64,000 bases of DNA. It comes from Ulva prolifera (taxonomy: Eukaryota > Chlorophyta > Ulvophyceae > Ulvales > Ulvaceae). The position numbers and the translations under genes were made by a program. Location of the stretch: positions 9,137,528 through 9,201,527 of the forward strand of contig CM041200.1 in NCBI GenBank assembly GCA_023078555.1, given 5' to 3'. This document shows, in pieces, positions 55,841-64,000 of this stretch. A model generated the notes under the pieces. It was not told the DNA's origin. It did not search any database and was given only the letters and a program-made list of their open reading frames with translations. Numbering within the stretch: position 1 is the first letter of the stretch; every line of letters begins with the position of its first letter.

Positions 55841-58216
55841 GAAATCGGCAAGCCGTCCACATCATGCCCACAGTGGGCGGTAGAGCCACATGTCTTGGCG
55901 GAATCAGCACGACCACTTGCTTGTATACACTGTGATTCCCAACTCAAGTCAGGCAGCGACTCCTTGTTTGACATGCATAAGCTCACAGGGAACATCACGA
56001 TTACGTTACCATGTACTGAAGATGCACATGTAGCACTGCGGCATGTGCATACAATTGACATGATCTCACATAAGATCACATTAGTCATCCCTGCACGCGT
56101 GTTTGAATCAAACGCATACACACCATATTTGCGCCGGCACACCATGCCCACAGTGGACGAAGCATGTAACATCTTGCAATACACAGCCGGTGCTGCAGTC
56201 CCAGGGAAACAAAAGTACCATATATGCACTCTGGTCACCAATCAAAAAGCATCCATACTGCCTTCTCATAAAGCTGCAGTGGCATACAAATCTGCAGAGT
56301 TCATGGATTTAATATGCACTATGCCTGCTCGCATAAATGGTCACATGTGCAAGGCGTTGGTTGACACAGCCGCAAACCACAGCATGATCACCTCTGCGTT
56401 CTTGTCACGACACTCAATTGCGTTCACATCAACACACACCACCACAATGGGGGTATCAGCATCAGAAGCAGCGTGTCTTGGTTTCATCAAATTGCCAACC
56501 AGAGTAGGAAGACATGTCATAGAGGTCAAGTTCACAGTTGTTGAATCACTACCAACTGCAAGCACAGAGCACCATCCAAACGAAGCACTGTTTGCCCTAG
56601 ATGTCATATCCACTGTCAACATGCAAGTTAATTTCCAGAGTCCACGCATTATCATCACAGTTCCGAATCCCAAGCAGATATGCAAACGGAAAGGGAAGCT
56701 GTGGTGGCATGTGATACATCGAAATCACACCAAGGTCACATCTGAGACAAGTGACCTGGATGATTACTCAATGACACAGAGAGAAATTAAATCACTCACA
56801 AAGAAAGCACGAAAAGGCACACAACCGCTATACATAGCTCACATCAAGCCCACAGTGGAAAACACAAATATGTGCTGTGCTAATAAAAAGGGTTACCTAT
56901 CAGAACAAAATGCGCCTGCACATCAGCCACAGAGCATACAGAACATCCCTCAAGTTGTGCAAGACGTCATCACTAAGCACAAGGCCCCAGGTGGCACATT
57001 AGGACCAGCTCCGCCGAACACGAGTGCATCTGGTTTTGAGATGGACATTGACTTACTGCCAGGTGCCCGACCTAGAGCAGCACGACAGTTTCGCCTCACA
57101 CCTAGGGAACAACTCGAATTAGAGAAACAATTACAACACTTAATCACAATGGGGTGGGTAGTTCCATCCGTTTCACCATGGGCATCTTGTGTGTTGTTTG
57201 CACCAAAGCCGGGAGGCAAACTCAGACTCTGCATTGATTATAGATATCTCAACGAAAACACAGTCAAGAACACCTACCCATTGCCACGAATTGACTATCT
57301 GCTGGACAAACTATGTGGGCACAAGTATTTCTCAGCATTAGACCTACAGTCCGGATATCATCAGATCAAGTTATCAGAATCCGCGGGTCCGAAGACTGCT
57401 TTTCGCACGCCCGACGGTCTGTACCAGTGGACAGTTATGCCATTCGGTCTGACCAATGCACCATCTGTATTTCAACAGGCAGTCAATGTAGTACTGAAAG
57501 GTCTCATAGGTCACATTTGCTTAGCATATCTCGATGACATCATTGTATTGGCACGATCTGAAGAGCAGCATGCGAAAAATTTAGATATTGTTCTCACCCG
57601 ACTCAAGGAACATAATTTCTTTTGCAACACAGACAAGTGTCAATTTGCTCTGCAAGAAATTAAGTATCTTGGCCATATCGTCACAGCTGATATTGTCAAG
57701 CCGGATCCATACAAAGTGGAGGTTCTGCAGAATTGGCCCATATCAGATCTACAAAAATCACCTAACCACATCAGATCATTCTTAGGACTGGCAGGATATT
57801 TCAGGAGATTCATTCCGAAGTTTCCGACATTAGCTGGCCCATTATTGCAACGTGTGAACACAAAGGAACAACTGCCTTGGACTGTACAATGCAATGAATC
57901 ATTCAACAACATCAAGCAAGCACTGGTCAACGCCACATTCATGCGCCACCCTGATAATGACAAATCATATCACATCTACACAGATGCATCCGATTACGCA
58001 TACGGCGCTGTACTGACACAGGAACATGAGGGCAGTTTAGCTCCCATTGCATGGATAGGGCGCAAATTGAACAAATCAGAAGAAAATTATTACACGCTCG
58101 AAAAAGAGATAGGAGCAATTGTGTTTGCATATCGACAATGGCGCTGTTACTTGGAAAACAACCAACCTGTGTTCATCCACTCAGATCACAACCCCCTGAG
58201 ATTTTTACAGACATAG
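55841..58216 (+). CDS. Gypsy pol, first part: protease, reverse transcriptase, RNase H
   Basis: In the same frame as gag after a single UGA, with no ATG near its start, so expression by readthrough is likely. Retropepsin motif ALVDTAANHSMI near 56355-56390. RT motifs: APKPGGKLRLCIDYRYLN, FSALDLQSGYHQI, VMPFGLTNAPSVFQ and catalytic YLDD near 57526-57537. Tether GYFRRFIPKF, then RNase H TDASDYAYGAVL near 57979 and SDHNPLRFL. An in-frame TAG at 58214-58216, where related elements usually carry a Gln-Lys pair, interrupts RNase H; the frame then continues. Confidence 0.95.
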   Translation, partial: EIGKPSTSCPQWAVEPHVLAESARPLACIHCDSQLKSGSDSLFDMHKLTGNITITLPCTEDAHVALRHVHTIDMISHKITLVIPARVFESNAYTPYLRRHTMPTVDEACNILQYTAGAAVPGKQKYHICTLVTNQKASILPSHKAAVAYKSAEFMDLICTMPARINGHMCKALVDTAANHSMITSAFLSRHSIAFTSTHTTTMGVSASEAACLGFIKLPTRVGRHVIEVKFTVVESLPTASTEHHPNEALFALDVISTVNMQVNFQSPRIIITVPNPKQICKRKGKLWWHVIHRNHTKVTSETSDLDDYSMTQREIKSLTKKARKGTQPLYIAHIKPTVENTNMCCANKKGYLSEQNAPAHQPQSIQNIPQVVQDVITKHKAPGGTLGPAPPNTSASGFEMDIDLLPGARPRAARQFRLTPREQLELEKQLQHLITMGWVVPSVSPWASCVLFAPKPGGKLRLCIDYRYLNENTVKNTYPLPRIDYLLDKLCGHKYFSALDLQSGYHQIKLSESAGPKTAFRTPDGLYQWTVMPFGLTNAPSVFQQAVNVVLKGLIGHICLAYLDDIIVLARSEEQHAKNLDIVLTRLKEHNFFCNTDKCQFALQEIKYLGHIVTADIVKPDPYKVEVLQNWPISDLQKSPNHIRSFLGLAGYFRRFIPKFPTLAGPLLQRVNTKEQLPWTVQCNESFNNIKQALVNATFMRHPDNDKSYHIYTDASDYAYGAVLTQEHEGSLAPIAWIGRKLNKSEENYYTLEKEIGAIVFAYRQWRCYLENNQPVFIHSDHNPLRFLQT

Positions 58217-59347
58217 AAGAAGCTAACCGGCAAGCATGCTAGGTGGCTCGAATCACTATCACGCATTGATTGGAGGATCACTTACATTCCGGGCGATGCT
58301 AATTATGTAGCCGATGCACTCAGCAGAGCTACACACCTACCTAATACAGAGGTCACACTACACGACGGAGACACACTGTCAGCGGAAACCCCTCACCAGC
58401 CCTACCAGGCATTAGCATTAACAAACCTTTTAGTCCGCAGGCCAATCTCACCGGTGGATTTTCCCCCCCTCCAATCATCACAGGCACCATCAAGTGGTCC
58501 CACCCAGGCCACCTGCCCACCGGGTCCCCCTCCGGGATTGCCGTGTGCCGTGTCAGCGGCCAATATCAGTTCACCTTCGGCCAGACACATTCAGCCGATC
58601 CAGCTGATGGCCGCAGCGTCACGGATCTCGTCAAACGTCAGCGGACCGCCAAATGGCGCACCGCCACCTCAGACCCCAGCACCACAGCGACCGGCCATTT
58701 TCAGCAGCTCCAGCAGCCTTCACCGGACAGAGCATCTGCTGCCGGATCCCCAGGAGCAGCAGTTACCACCGCCCCCATTCCTGCCGCCACCAGGCCTGCA
58801 TCAGAGACCCGCGAACTCGGCGGATCAGCAGACCCAAAGCAGCGAGAAGTCAGCGCAGCCCTCCGAGGAGACGGCCCAGCCCCCTGAACAGCAGGATCTG
58901 GTGTTGGATCAGACTTCCTTCGAAGAGATCGGTACGCAATTACAATCACAACATGATGCACATTTGTCACTAGATACTGCCTTGGATGACTTTTGGGATA
59001 GGATGCGCATAGGGTACTCACACGACGAAATGTTCAAAAATCCGTCTCCTAAGTATAGATACGATAAACACTTACAAGCATATTTTTTGGACCACAAACT
59101 AGTGGTGCCTGACCATGATAACCTCAGAAAACAAATACTGCTGTGGCATCATGTACACCCCTGGCATGCTCACATGGGCATCAAGCGCACACAGGCACTC
59201 ATCATGGACACATTTCACTGGCCTGACATAAGTACTGACATTGAACATTTCGTCAAGCAATGCCATTCATGTCAGTTAATGAAGTCACCAGGGTGTTCTG
59301 ACAGCAATTGTCACCTTTACCTGTGCCAACTGCATGCTGGAGAGTAG
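58217..59347 (+). CDS. Gypsy pol, middle part: end of RNase H, Pro-rich linker, integrase zinc domain
   Basis: Continues the pol frame after the TAG: KKLTGKHARWLESLSRIDW and YIPGDANYVADALSR finish RNase H. About 150 residues rich in Pro, Gln and Ser follow (58440-58910), then the integrase HHCC domain (HVHPWHAHMG and CHSCQLMK, 59148-59283). It stops at 59345-59347 after a shift out of the integrase core frame. Confidence 0.85.
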   Translation, partial: KKLTGKHARWLESLSRIDWRITYIPGDANYVADALSRATHLPNTEVTLHDGDTLSAETPHQPYQALALTNLLVRRPISPVDFPPLQSSQAPSSGPTQATCPPGPPPGLPCAVSAANISSPSARHIQPIQLMAAASRISSNVSGPPNGAPPPQTPAPQRPAIFSSSSSLHRTEHLLPDPQEQQLPPPPFLPPPGLHQRPANSADQQTQSSEKSAQPSEETAQPPEQQDLVLDQTSFEEIGTQLQSQHDAHLSLDTALDDFWDRMRIGYSHDEMFKNPSPKYRYDKHLQAYFLDHKLVVPDHDNLRKQILLWHHVHPWHAHMGIKRTQALIMDTFHWPDISTDIEHFVKQCHSCQLMKSPGCSDSNCHLYLCQLHAGE

Positions 59348-60744
59348 TAAGTTTAGACATGATCACTCAATTGCCACGCACACAATCAGGGTTTGACTGC
59401 ATTGTCGTCTTTGTAGACCAGTTCTCAAAGATGGTAAGACTCATCCCAACCGATAGCACATTAGACGGACCCGGCTTTGCCAAGCTATTCTTCATGCACA
59501 TATATCCACATTATGGCCTACCACTAGGCATATGCAGTGATAGGGGTGTCCAGTGGAACAACAAATTTTTCAAAAGCATTTGTGATCACATGGGCATCAA
59601 TCTAAAACTGACATTTTCATACCACCCACGGGCAAATGGACAGGTAGAGCGCCTCAACCGTGTGATTGAGGAGGCCCTCCGCCATTTTGTCAGCCCAGCT
59701 CATGATGACTGGGACACATTCTTGCCACATGTTGAATTCAGCATCAACAGTGGTAAGAACGCTAGCACAGGGTGTACTCCCTTCCAACTTAACCGCATTA
59801 CCCCACCATTGTCCCCAACAGCAATTGCATTTAATTTGCCGGAATCACACCGACTGCACACATCTGTACTACATCGCATGTATTATCATTTAGCCAAACA
59901 AGCATTGTGTGAGGCAACACAAAGCATGTGGGCTGGTGCCATCAAAACATCTAGTGAATTTACTGTGGGGAAACTTGTCCTGCTGTCTCTGTCCAAGGTC
60001 GCACTACACCACCCATCACTGCGCCGCAAGTTCACAGCACGCTGGATTGGTCCGTGTCAGATACTCGAACTGGTCGGCTCCCGCGCCGCAAGAATCCAAC
60101 TTCCGGAAACATTACAAGCATTGCGAATGCATGATGTTTTTCATTTTTCGTGCCTCAAGCCGTATAAAGAAGCATATTATCATGAGTGCACGACTGTACC
60201 AGACCACACGGCACACACTGATTCTGAAGCAGTGTTTGAGGTAGAAGCGATATTAGATTACCGCCGCACCCACTGCCCTGCGTCACAATCTTCTGTCACA
60301 GGCCCCACACGAAGCCCACACTTCCTCGTTCGATGGAAGGGTTATTCATCACAACATGACTTGTGGTTACCACCGAGTGAGCTTAACAGTTGCCTAGAAA
60401 AAGTAGCCGATTATCTGTTCCAGAACGCATCCACGGCACAACGTGATATCATCATAGATCAGTTCCCGAAAACATCACGACTTAAGCTCACACACCTGTT
60501 ACAACGGGCACAACGCACCAGGAGCAATCATCCTGCTGCGCCAACCACCATGTCACGGCCGCCACGGCTCAAAACCCGGACCCGCCGACAGTCAAAGAGG
60601 CTGAACACAAGCCCCACACATAAGGCAGCAGTCAGCAGTTTACGATATTGCAACTGCTGCTCTAGTTTGATTCATTGTGCTGCACCCCGCAGAGTCGTTA
60701 AGGAGACGTCCGGACACGATGCCTGCATTACAGGGGAATCTTAG
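59308..60744 (+). CDS. Gypsy pol, last part: integrase core and chromodomain
   Basis: Starts in a frame shifted from the preceding segment; LSPLPVP and VVSLDMITQLPRT are the family's usual bridge after the zinc domain. DDE core: D in FDCIVVFVDQFSKM, D in GICSDRGVQWNN, E in GQVERLNRVIEEAL. The C terminus has ARWIGPCQILELVG and FHFSCLKPYK, then a chromodomain (FEVEAILDYR, HFLVRWKGYSSQHDLWLPP, about 60235-60420), which in chromoviruses guides integration to marked chromatin. A basic tail follows. Confidence 0.93.
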   Translation: MSPLPVPTACWRVVSLDMITQLPRTQSGFDCIVVFVDQFSKMVRLIPTDSTLDGPGFAKLFFMHIYPHYGLPLGICSDRGVQWNNKFFKSICDHMGINLKLTFSYHPRANGQVERLNRVIEEALRHFVSPAHDDWDTFLPHVEFSINSGKNASTGCTPFQLNRITPPLSPTAIAFNLPESHRLHTSVLHRMYYHLAKQALCEATQSMWAGAIKTSSEFTVGKLVLLSLSKVALHHPSLRRKFTARWIGPCQILELVGSRAARIQLPETLQALRMHDVFHFSCLKPYKEAYYHECTTVPDHTAHTDSEAVFEVEAILDYRRTHCPASQSSVTGPTRSPHFLVRWKGYSSQHDLWLPPSELNSCLEKVADYLFQNASTAQRDIIIDQFPKTSRLKLTHLLQRAQRTRSNHPAAPTTMSRPPRLKTRTRRQSKRLNTSPTHKAAVSSLRYCNCCSSLIHCAAPRRVVKETSGHDACITGES

Positions 60745-61063
60745 TGGTCGATAGGAGTCGGGGATGACGCAGGGTGACATCGACCTTGCCCTGCCCGCTC
60801 CGCCAGACATATTGTTTGGTCCCAGGTGGATTCATACCAACACCTAATCTATTGATATCCAGGCACTTGTTGGATATTCAGGCCTACTCCTCACGCGTTC
60901 GTCCCGCGAGGCCGCAACTGGTTTTTAATTTTTTATTGCCCGTTGCATGGCTCATAATGTCACCCATTCAGGCGCAGGGTGATACGCCACATCATGAGGT
61001 TGCGCAGTTATATCCCTTGTGCACAACGATGCATGGATTCTGTCAATTCTGACTACGTCATTA

Positions 61064-61620
61064 TTATGCAGTATCATCCCTCCCGTCTTTCGAAGATGGT
61101 CAGCACTCAGGCGACACCAGGCCTATTCACCTGTTGGCACAAGTCAAGAAGTTACTACAAGACATTGTGCAGATGCCAATGTTCGGTGTCAGCATCAATG
61201 CCTTCAGAGAGCAGCTGGCACTGCTAATCGAAGCTGACGAAGCAGTCACCGCAGCATCTAATCGCCGCGCTCTCATGTTCACAAATTTCACCAATTGGGC
61301 TCTGTCCAGCAGGGGCAGAGTCATAGGTACATATATGGATGACCTAATCTGTGAGTTTTATCAATCATAACCTTCTTTATTATCATGATCAGATTCCTTC
61401 TCTTTCTTTCTTCTTTTTAGCCGATGTAACCTCATTGCAGGGCAATCGCGGCCTGGCACCTGTTACAAGGCCCAGAGTCGCCCCCACCATGTGGGCCATC
61501 CAAGAGTCAGTGTCACGCACATCAGCTTGCTTGAACACTCTGACCACATATCTGCCTTACACCTGCATATACCTTCACCTGCATATGCTGATTGCGATAT
61601 TCACAAGAGCAAGGGTATGA
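61064..61620 (+). CDS. Possible spliced ORF downstream of pol
   Basis: An open stretch to 61350 (LLQDIVQMPMFGVSINAF, ALLIEADEAVTAASNR) ends at T|GTGAGT. A pyrimidine-rich tract and TTTTTAG follow at 61420, and the frame resumes at 61421 (DVTSLQGNRGLAPVTRP) to a stop at 61620. The 70-bp intron 61351-61420 has the best splice signals inside the element. No start codon is fixed and no family recognised. It could be an accessory gene or part of a spliced host-derived segment. Confidence 0.4.
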
Positions 61621-61698
61621 TGCATGACTGCATTAGGTCCACCTGTCCTTTCACCAGCCTTTGCATTTTTGGTCGCTCGCCGGCATCGCTCCTCTGTT

Positions 61699-61709
61699 AA
61701 GGGGGGAGG
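61699..61709 (+). other. Polypurine tract of the gypsy element
   Basis: AAGGGGGGAGG directly before the 3' LTR, the expected plus-strand primer site. The TRIM at 18716 has GAAGGGGGGAGG in the same place. Confidence 0.9.
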
Positions 61710-62766
61710 TGTTGTGAGATGTTCATCTCACCTCCGGCGCAGGCTGGTAGATGCGCACATGCATAATGACCTCCAGGTGCTTCCAAGCACGTACATGACC
61801 GAATAAGATAAAACGGTCCGGATATTGCATCATCACATAGTCATCAGATTATAATCATTTGTCATTTCGCGTTGTCGAATACCCGGACAGCGATACATTA
61901 TTTGGCCTTTCAACATCATGGGCCTCAGTCGCGCACTGCTCACCATGTGGCTACGAGGGCGTCGCGCACCAGTCATATCACTCTTCACTAACATCTTCAT
62001 ATATCTCATTATTAAGCACTGATATCATCGTGCATTTAGACGTGCGCACGAACACAACTTAAGATCACATCAAACGACACAGCATATCAATAGTTAGCTA
62101 CGTCACTGGTCATGGGACATGCATGATGACACATTCATAGTCACACGTCATCAGTCATACTCAGCATGCACATGGTCAACTGTGCACAGGCCATTCGGAG
62201 GCACTAAGTCACCTATGCCCCGAACCCGCTACGCGGTGGCCACGCTAGAGTACTACACGAAATTGTTATAAAGTCACATTTGGGGTTAAACTCCGACATG
62301 CACGTTATACTCCGAGACGCGCTGTTATCGCACCGGAAGCTACATGCATATGTCATTGAGCACAATCATACTCGTCACATCATAACGCTGGCACCGAGTC
62401 CGGTGTCCATTGCTTGTCAGCCAATCATATTAGATATCCCGCGATTATTAGGGATTCCATTCAGTGTGCTCCACTTTTGTGTAGCACTTTAGCGTGGCCA
62501 GCCTTAGCAGGGGTGTCCTGGGTGCATTCCAAACGGTATTTATACCGTGCACTTGCTGGGATTCGTCCTTCTGTTTTCAGAGTTCGAATTGGGGAACCTA
62601 TTTCCACTCTGTCGTAACACATTTCTGTCTGACACCCATTTTGTTGACCCTGTCTTACTCCATAGTTGATTACAGTCTCCGCACTGCAACGTAAGGCCCT
62701 CTTCATCCACGCCAAGTCATATACAGGTGCTCGTCAGCGCCCCGGAGACTTCTACCTCTCTCGACA
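61710..62766 (+). repeat. 3' LTR of the gypsy element
   Basis: 1,057 bp; nearly identical to the 5' LTR. Followed by GTGGC (62767-62771), the same five bases that precede the truncated LTR at 20953. Confidence 0.95.
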
Positions 62767-62771
62767 GTGGC

Positions 62772-63593
62772 ACTGGGCGCTCAGGAGCTGGCGGTACCTT
62801 AGCGTGGTGCAGAAAGACACCGCGGGGAGCAGTTCCGGGAAATCAGCATCCCCGTCGGTTGTCCGCCTTAGGCCAGGATCATTCCCCGAGATCAAGGACT
62901 GGGATTATGCCGGCGCTGAAGAGCTTGCCAAGCTGTCCTTGGCCAAGGGGATGCAGAGCTCAAAGTGTTACATGTGCGAACCCCCGGTGATGGTCCCTAC
63001 AGTGTCCAGGAGTGTCTCTTGCAGTACATGCTCCCTGCATGTTCAGGCGTATGCGACTGAGTTCTGGCCATCAGATCCTCCTGTTCTTTCACCAACGGGA
63101 GCATGTGCTGCTGTTAGTTGATCCAGAGTTGACATGCACGGGCCCTGGGACTACCAGCGTGTTCTGTTTGTTGTTGGCGACTCCGGTTAATTTTACAGGG
63201 CGGAGCTCAATAACATTCCCGAAGGTATCCTCGCCACCCTGCCCGAGGACTTGCGGCAGCCGCCTGTCGTAGCACCCCAGCCTTCCCCAGGGGCAGGGGG
63301 TGCCGGTGACACCCCTGCCTCTGGCCAGCGCAACCGTCGACGAACCGGGAAGCACGAGGTAGCCAAAGCACGTACCAAGTCGCTAATGCTGCGTAAGATG
63401 GGCCTGCCACCAGCCAAGAAGGGGGACACAGCCGCTGGCGGCACCGATACCGGCGGCAGCGACACTCAGGAATCCGGTGGGGACAGGGGCACCACCCGCC
63501 CTGCGTCCAAGGTGGCCACAGGGCCAGAGGTGCTCGGCCTGGTTTGGGGGGGAAAGCAGCGGCGGTGGCAGATTCGGCGGCGAAGGCGGGATT
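62772..63593 (+). pseudogene. Unrecognised gene, right part (continuation of the 18-21 kb gene)
   Basis: Counting one copy of GTGGC, the frame from 20826-20952 continues here without a break (TLW, then HWALRSWRYLSVVQKD). It runs through SFPEIKDWDYAGAEELAKL and a CYMCEP cysteine pair to about 63000, then probably splices to an exon at 63199 (acceptor TTTTACAG; NNIPEGILATLPEDLRQP, then a basic RNRRRTGKHEVAKARTKS). No family recognised. After about 63545 the frame shifts at a G run into a Gly/Ala-rich repeat tail. Confidence 0.55.
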
Positions 63594-64000
63594 GAACCCC
63601 ACTGTGAGGGTGGCAGCCACTGGGGGGGCTGCGGAGGCATTGCCAGTCACAGCGCTGAAGGCGGGACTGAGTCCCGTGGAGGGGAGGGCAGCGGGGGGAC
63701 ACGGAGGCTACGGCAGGCTTGGCGGGGCAGGGCGGGTTGAGCCCAACGGTGGGGGGGGCGGGGGGGGGGGGGGGGGGGGGGGGCTGGGGGGGGCCGGGCT
63801 GCTGAAGCTATGGCAGACATGGCGGCGCGTGGCGGGTTGAACCCACCAGTGGGGGGGGAAGTTGTGGGGGATTTTGCGGGGATCCCCTTGCAGGGTCAGG
63901 ACGCTACAGGTCGTCCAGAAGTGGGCCCCTTTGGCCTGCCTGTCCCCGTGCCGGCGGGCGGACCGGAACCCGTCCCTACAGGGTTTATGCAACCGGACAG
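63544..64000 (+). repeat. G-rich coding-like repeats with a long G homopolymer
   Basis: In a frame shifted at the G run near 63545-63551 the plus strand encodes recurring AKAGLNPTV, LKAGLSPVEG, AGRVEPNGG and ARGGLNPPVGG units about 25-40 residues apart. A run of mostly G at about 63752-63800 breaks the frame again. Likely the repetitive tail of the preceding gene, continuing past the window. Homopolymer lengths are unreliable. Confidence 0.45.

Larger units (their letters stand above)
52423..62766 (+). mobile_element. Full-length Ty3/gypsy retrotransposon with chromodomain, 10.3 kb
   Basis: LTRs at 52423-53478 and 61710-62766 start TGTTGTGAGATG and end CTCGACA. I found two differences between them: G at 53069 versus T at 62356, and one extra C near 62707. 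PBS-like GGTATCGGTTTG follows the 5' LTR and AAGGGGGGAGG precedes the 3' LTR. Domain order gag - protease - RT - RNase H - integrase - chromodomain is that of Ty3/gypsy chromoviruses. Flanks do not match each other (CTTCA left, GTGGC right), unlike a normal single insertion. Pol carries an internal TAG and a frameshift, so this copy may need help or may contain sequencing errors. Confidence 0.95.

Noticed and set aside
58214..58216. TAG read as glutamine (altered genetic code, as in some ulvophyte algae)
   Set aside because: TAG serves as the normal stop in the transposase and in the unknown minus-strand gene, so a genome-wide reassignment is unlikely.

Overview
The window looks like nuclear DNA of a green alga (Chlorophyta, probably a core chlorophyte). 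The case rests on intron-rich genes with GTGCG/GTGAG donors and TGCAG acceptors, a secreted multi-SRCR protein of the kind common in volvocine algae, a chromodomain Ty3/gypsy retrotransposon, a LINE remnant with an algal-type reverse transcriptase, and standard stop codons. No bacterial operon, rRNA or tRNA gene was recognised. The species cannot be named from sequence alone. All exon borders are read by eye from splice sites and reading phase.

Layout. 1-8.8 kb (minus): an SRCR gene with a signal-peptide exon and six SRCR domains, running off the left edge; ten proposed introns keep frame. 8.9-13.2 kb: a decayed LINE and GT-rich low-complexity DNA. 13.4-17.8 kb: noncoding repeats, including a duplicated AT-rich block and a five-unit array in which every unit carries a palindromic hairpin. 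18.0-20.95 kb (plus): an unrecognised multi-exon gene, one exon of which is split by a 749-bp miniature LTR element (TRIM) with identical LTRs and a perfect ACGTG target duplication. The gene then stops at a gypsy LTR that runs into a 100-N gap (21.73-21.83 kb).

22-40 kb: an Hsp70 gene (minus) and an Hsp110-like gene (plus), head to head across a 938-bp intergenic region. These are likely partners, since Hsp110 proteins are Hsp70 nucleotide exchange factors. The Hsp110 gene holds a perfect 132-bp palindrome in an intron and has a C-terminal repeat extension. Two diverged copies of an unknown coding-like block flank the pair. 40.3-51 kb: a CACTA-type (Tnp2-like) transposase gene, a divergent seven-exon companion gene with a coiled-coil end, a 344-bp tandem array and a third unknown ORF.

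52.4-62.8 kb: a complete, very young Ty3/gypsy chromovirus-like element (LTRs about 1,056 bp, two differences) with gag, protease, RT, RNase H, integrase and chromodomain, an in-frame UGA between gag and pol, and a possible spliced ORF after pol. From 62.77 kb the gene broken at 20.95 kb resumes in the same reading frame, with the 5-bp duplication GTGGC on both outer edges. Everything between 20.95 and 62.77 kb therefore interrupts one gene, and the left flank of the complete element (CTTCA) does not match its right flank (GTGGC). The long-range order across the N gap and the LTRs is doubtful: either the assembly is chimeric at LTRs or two gypsy copies recombined.
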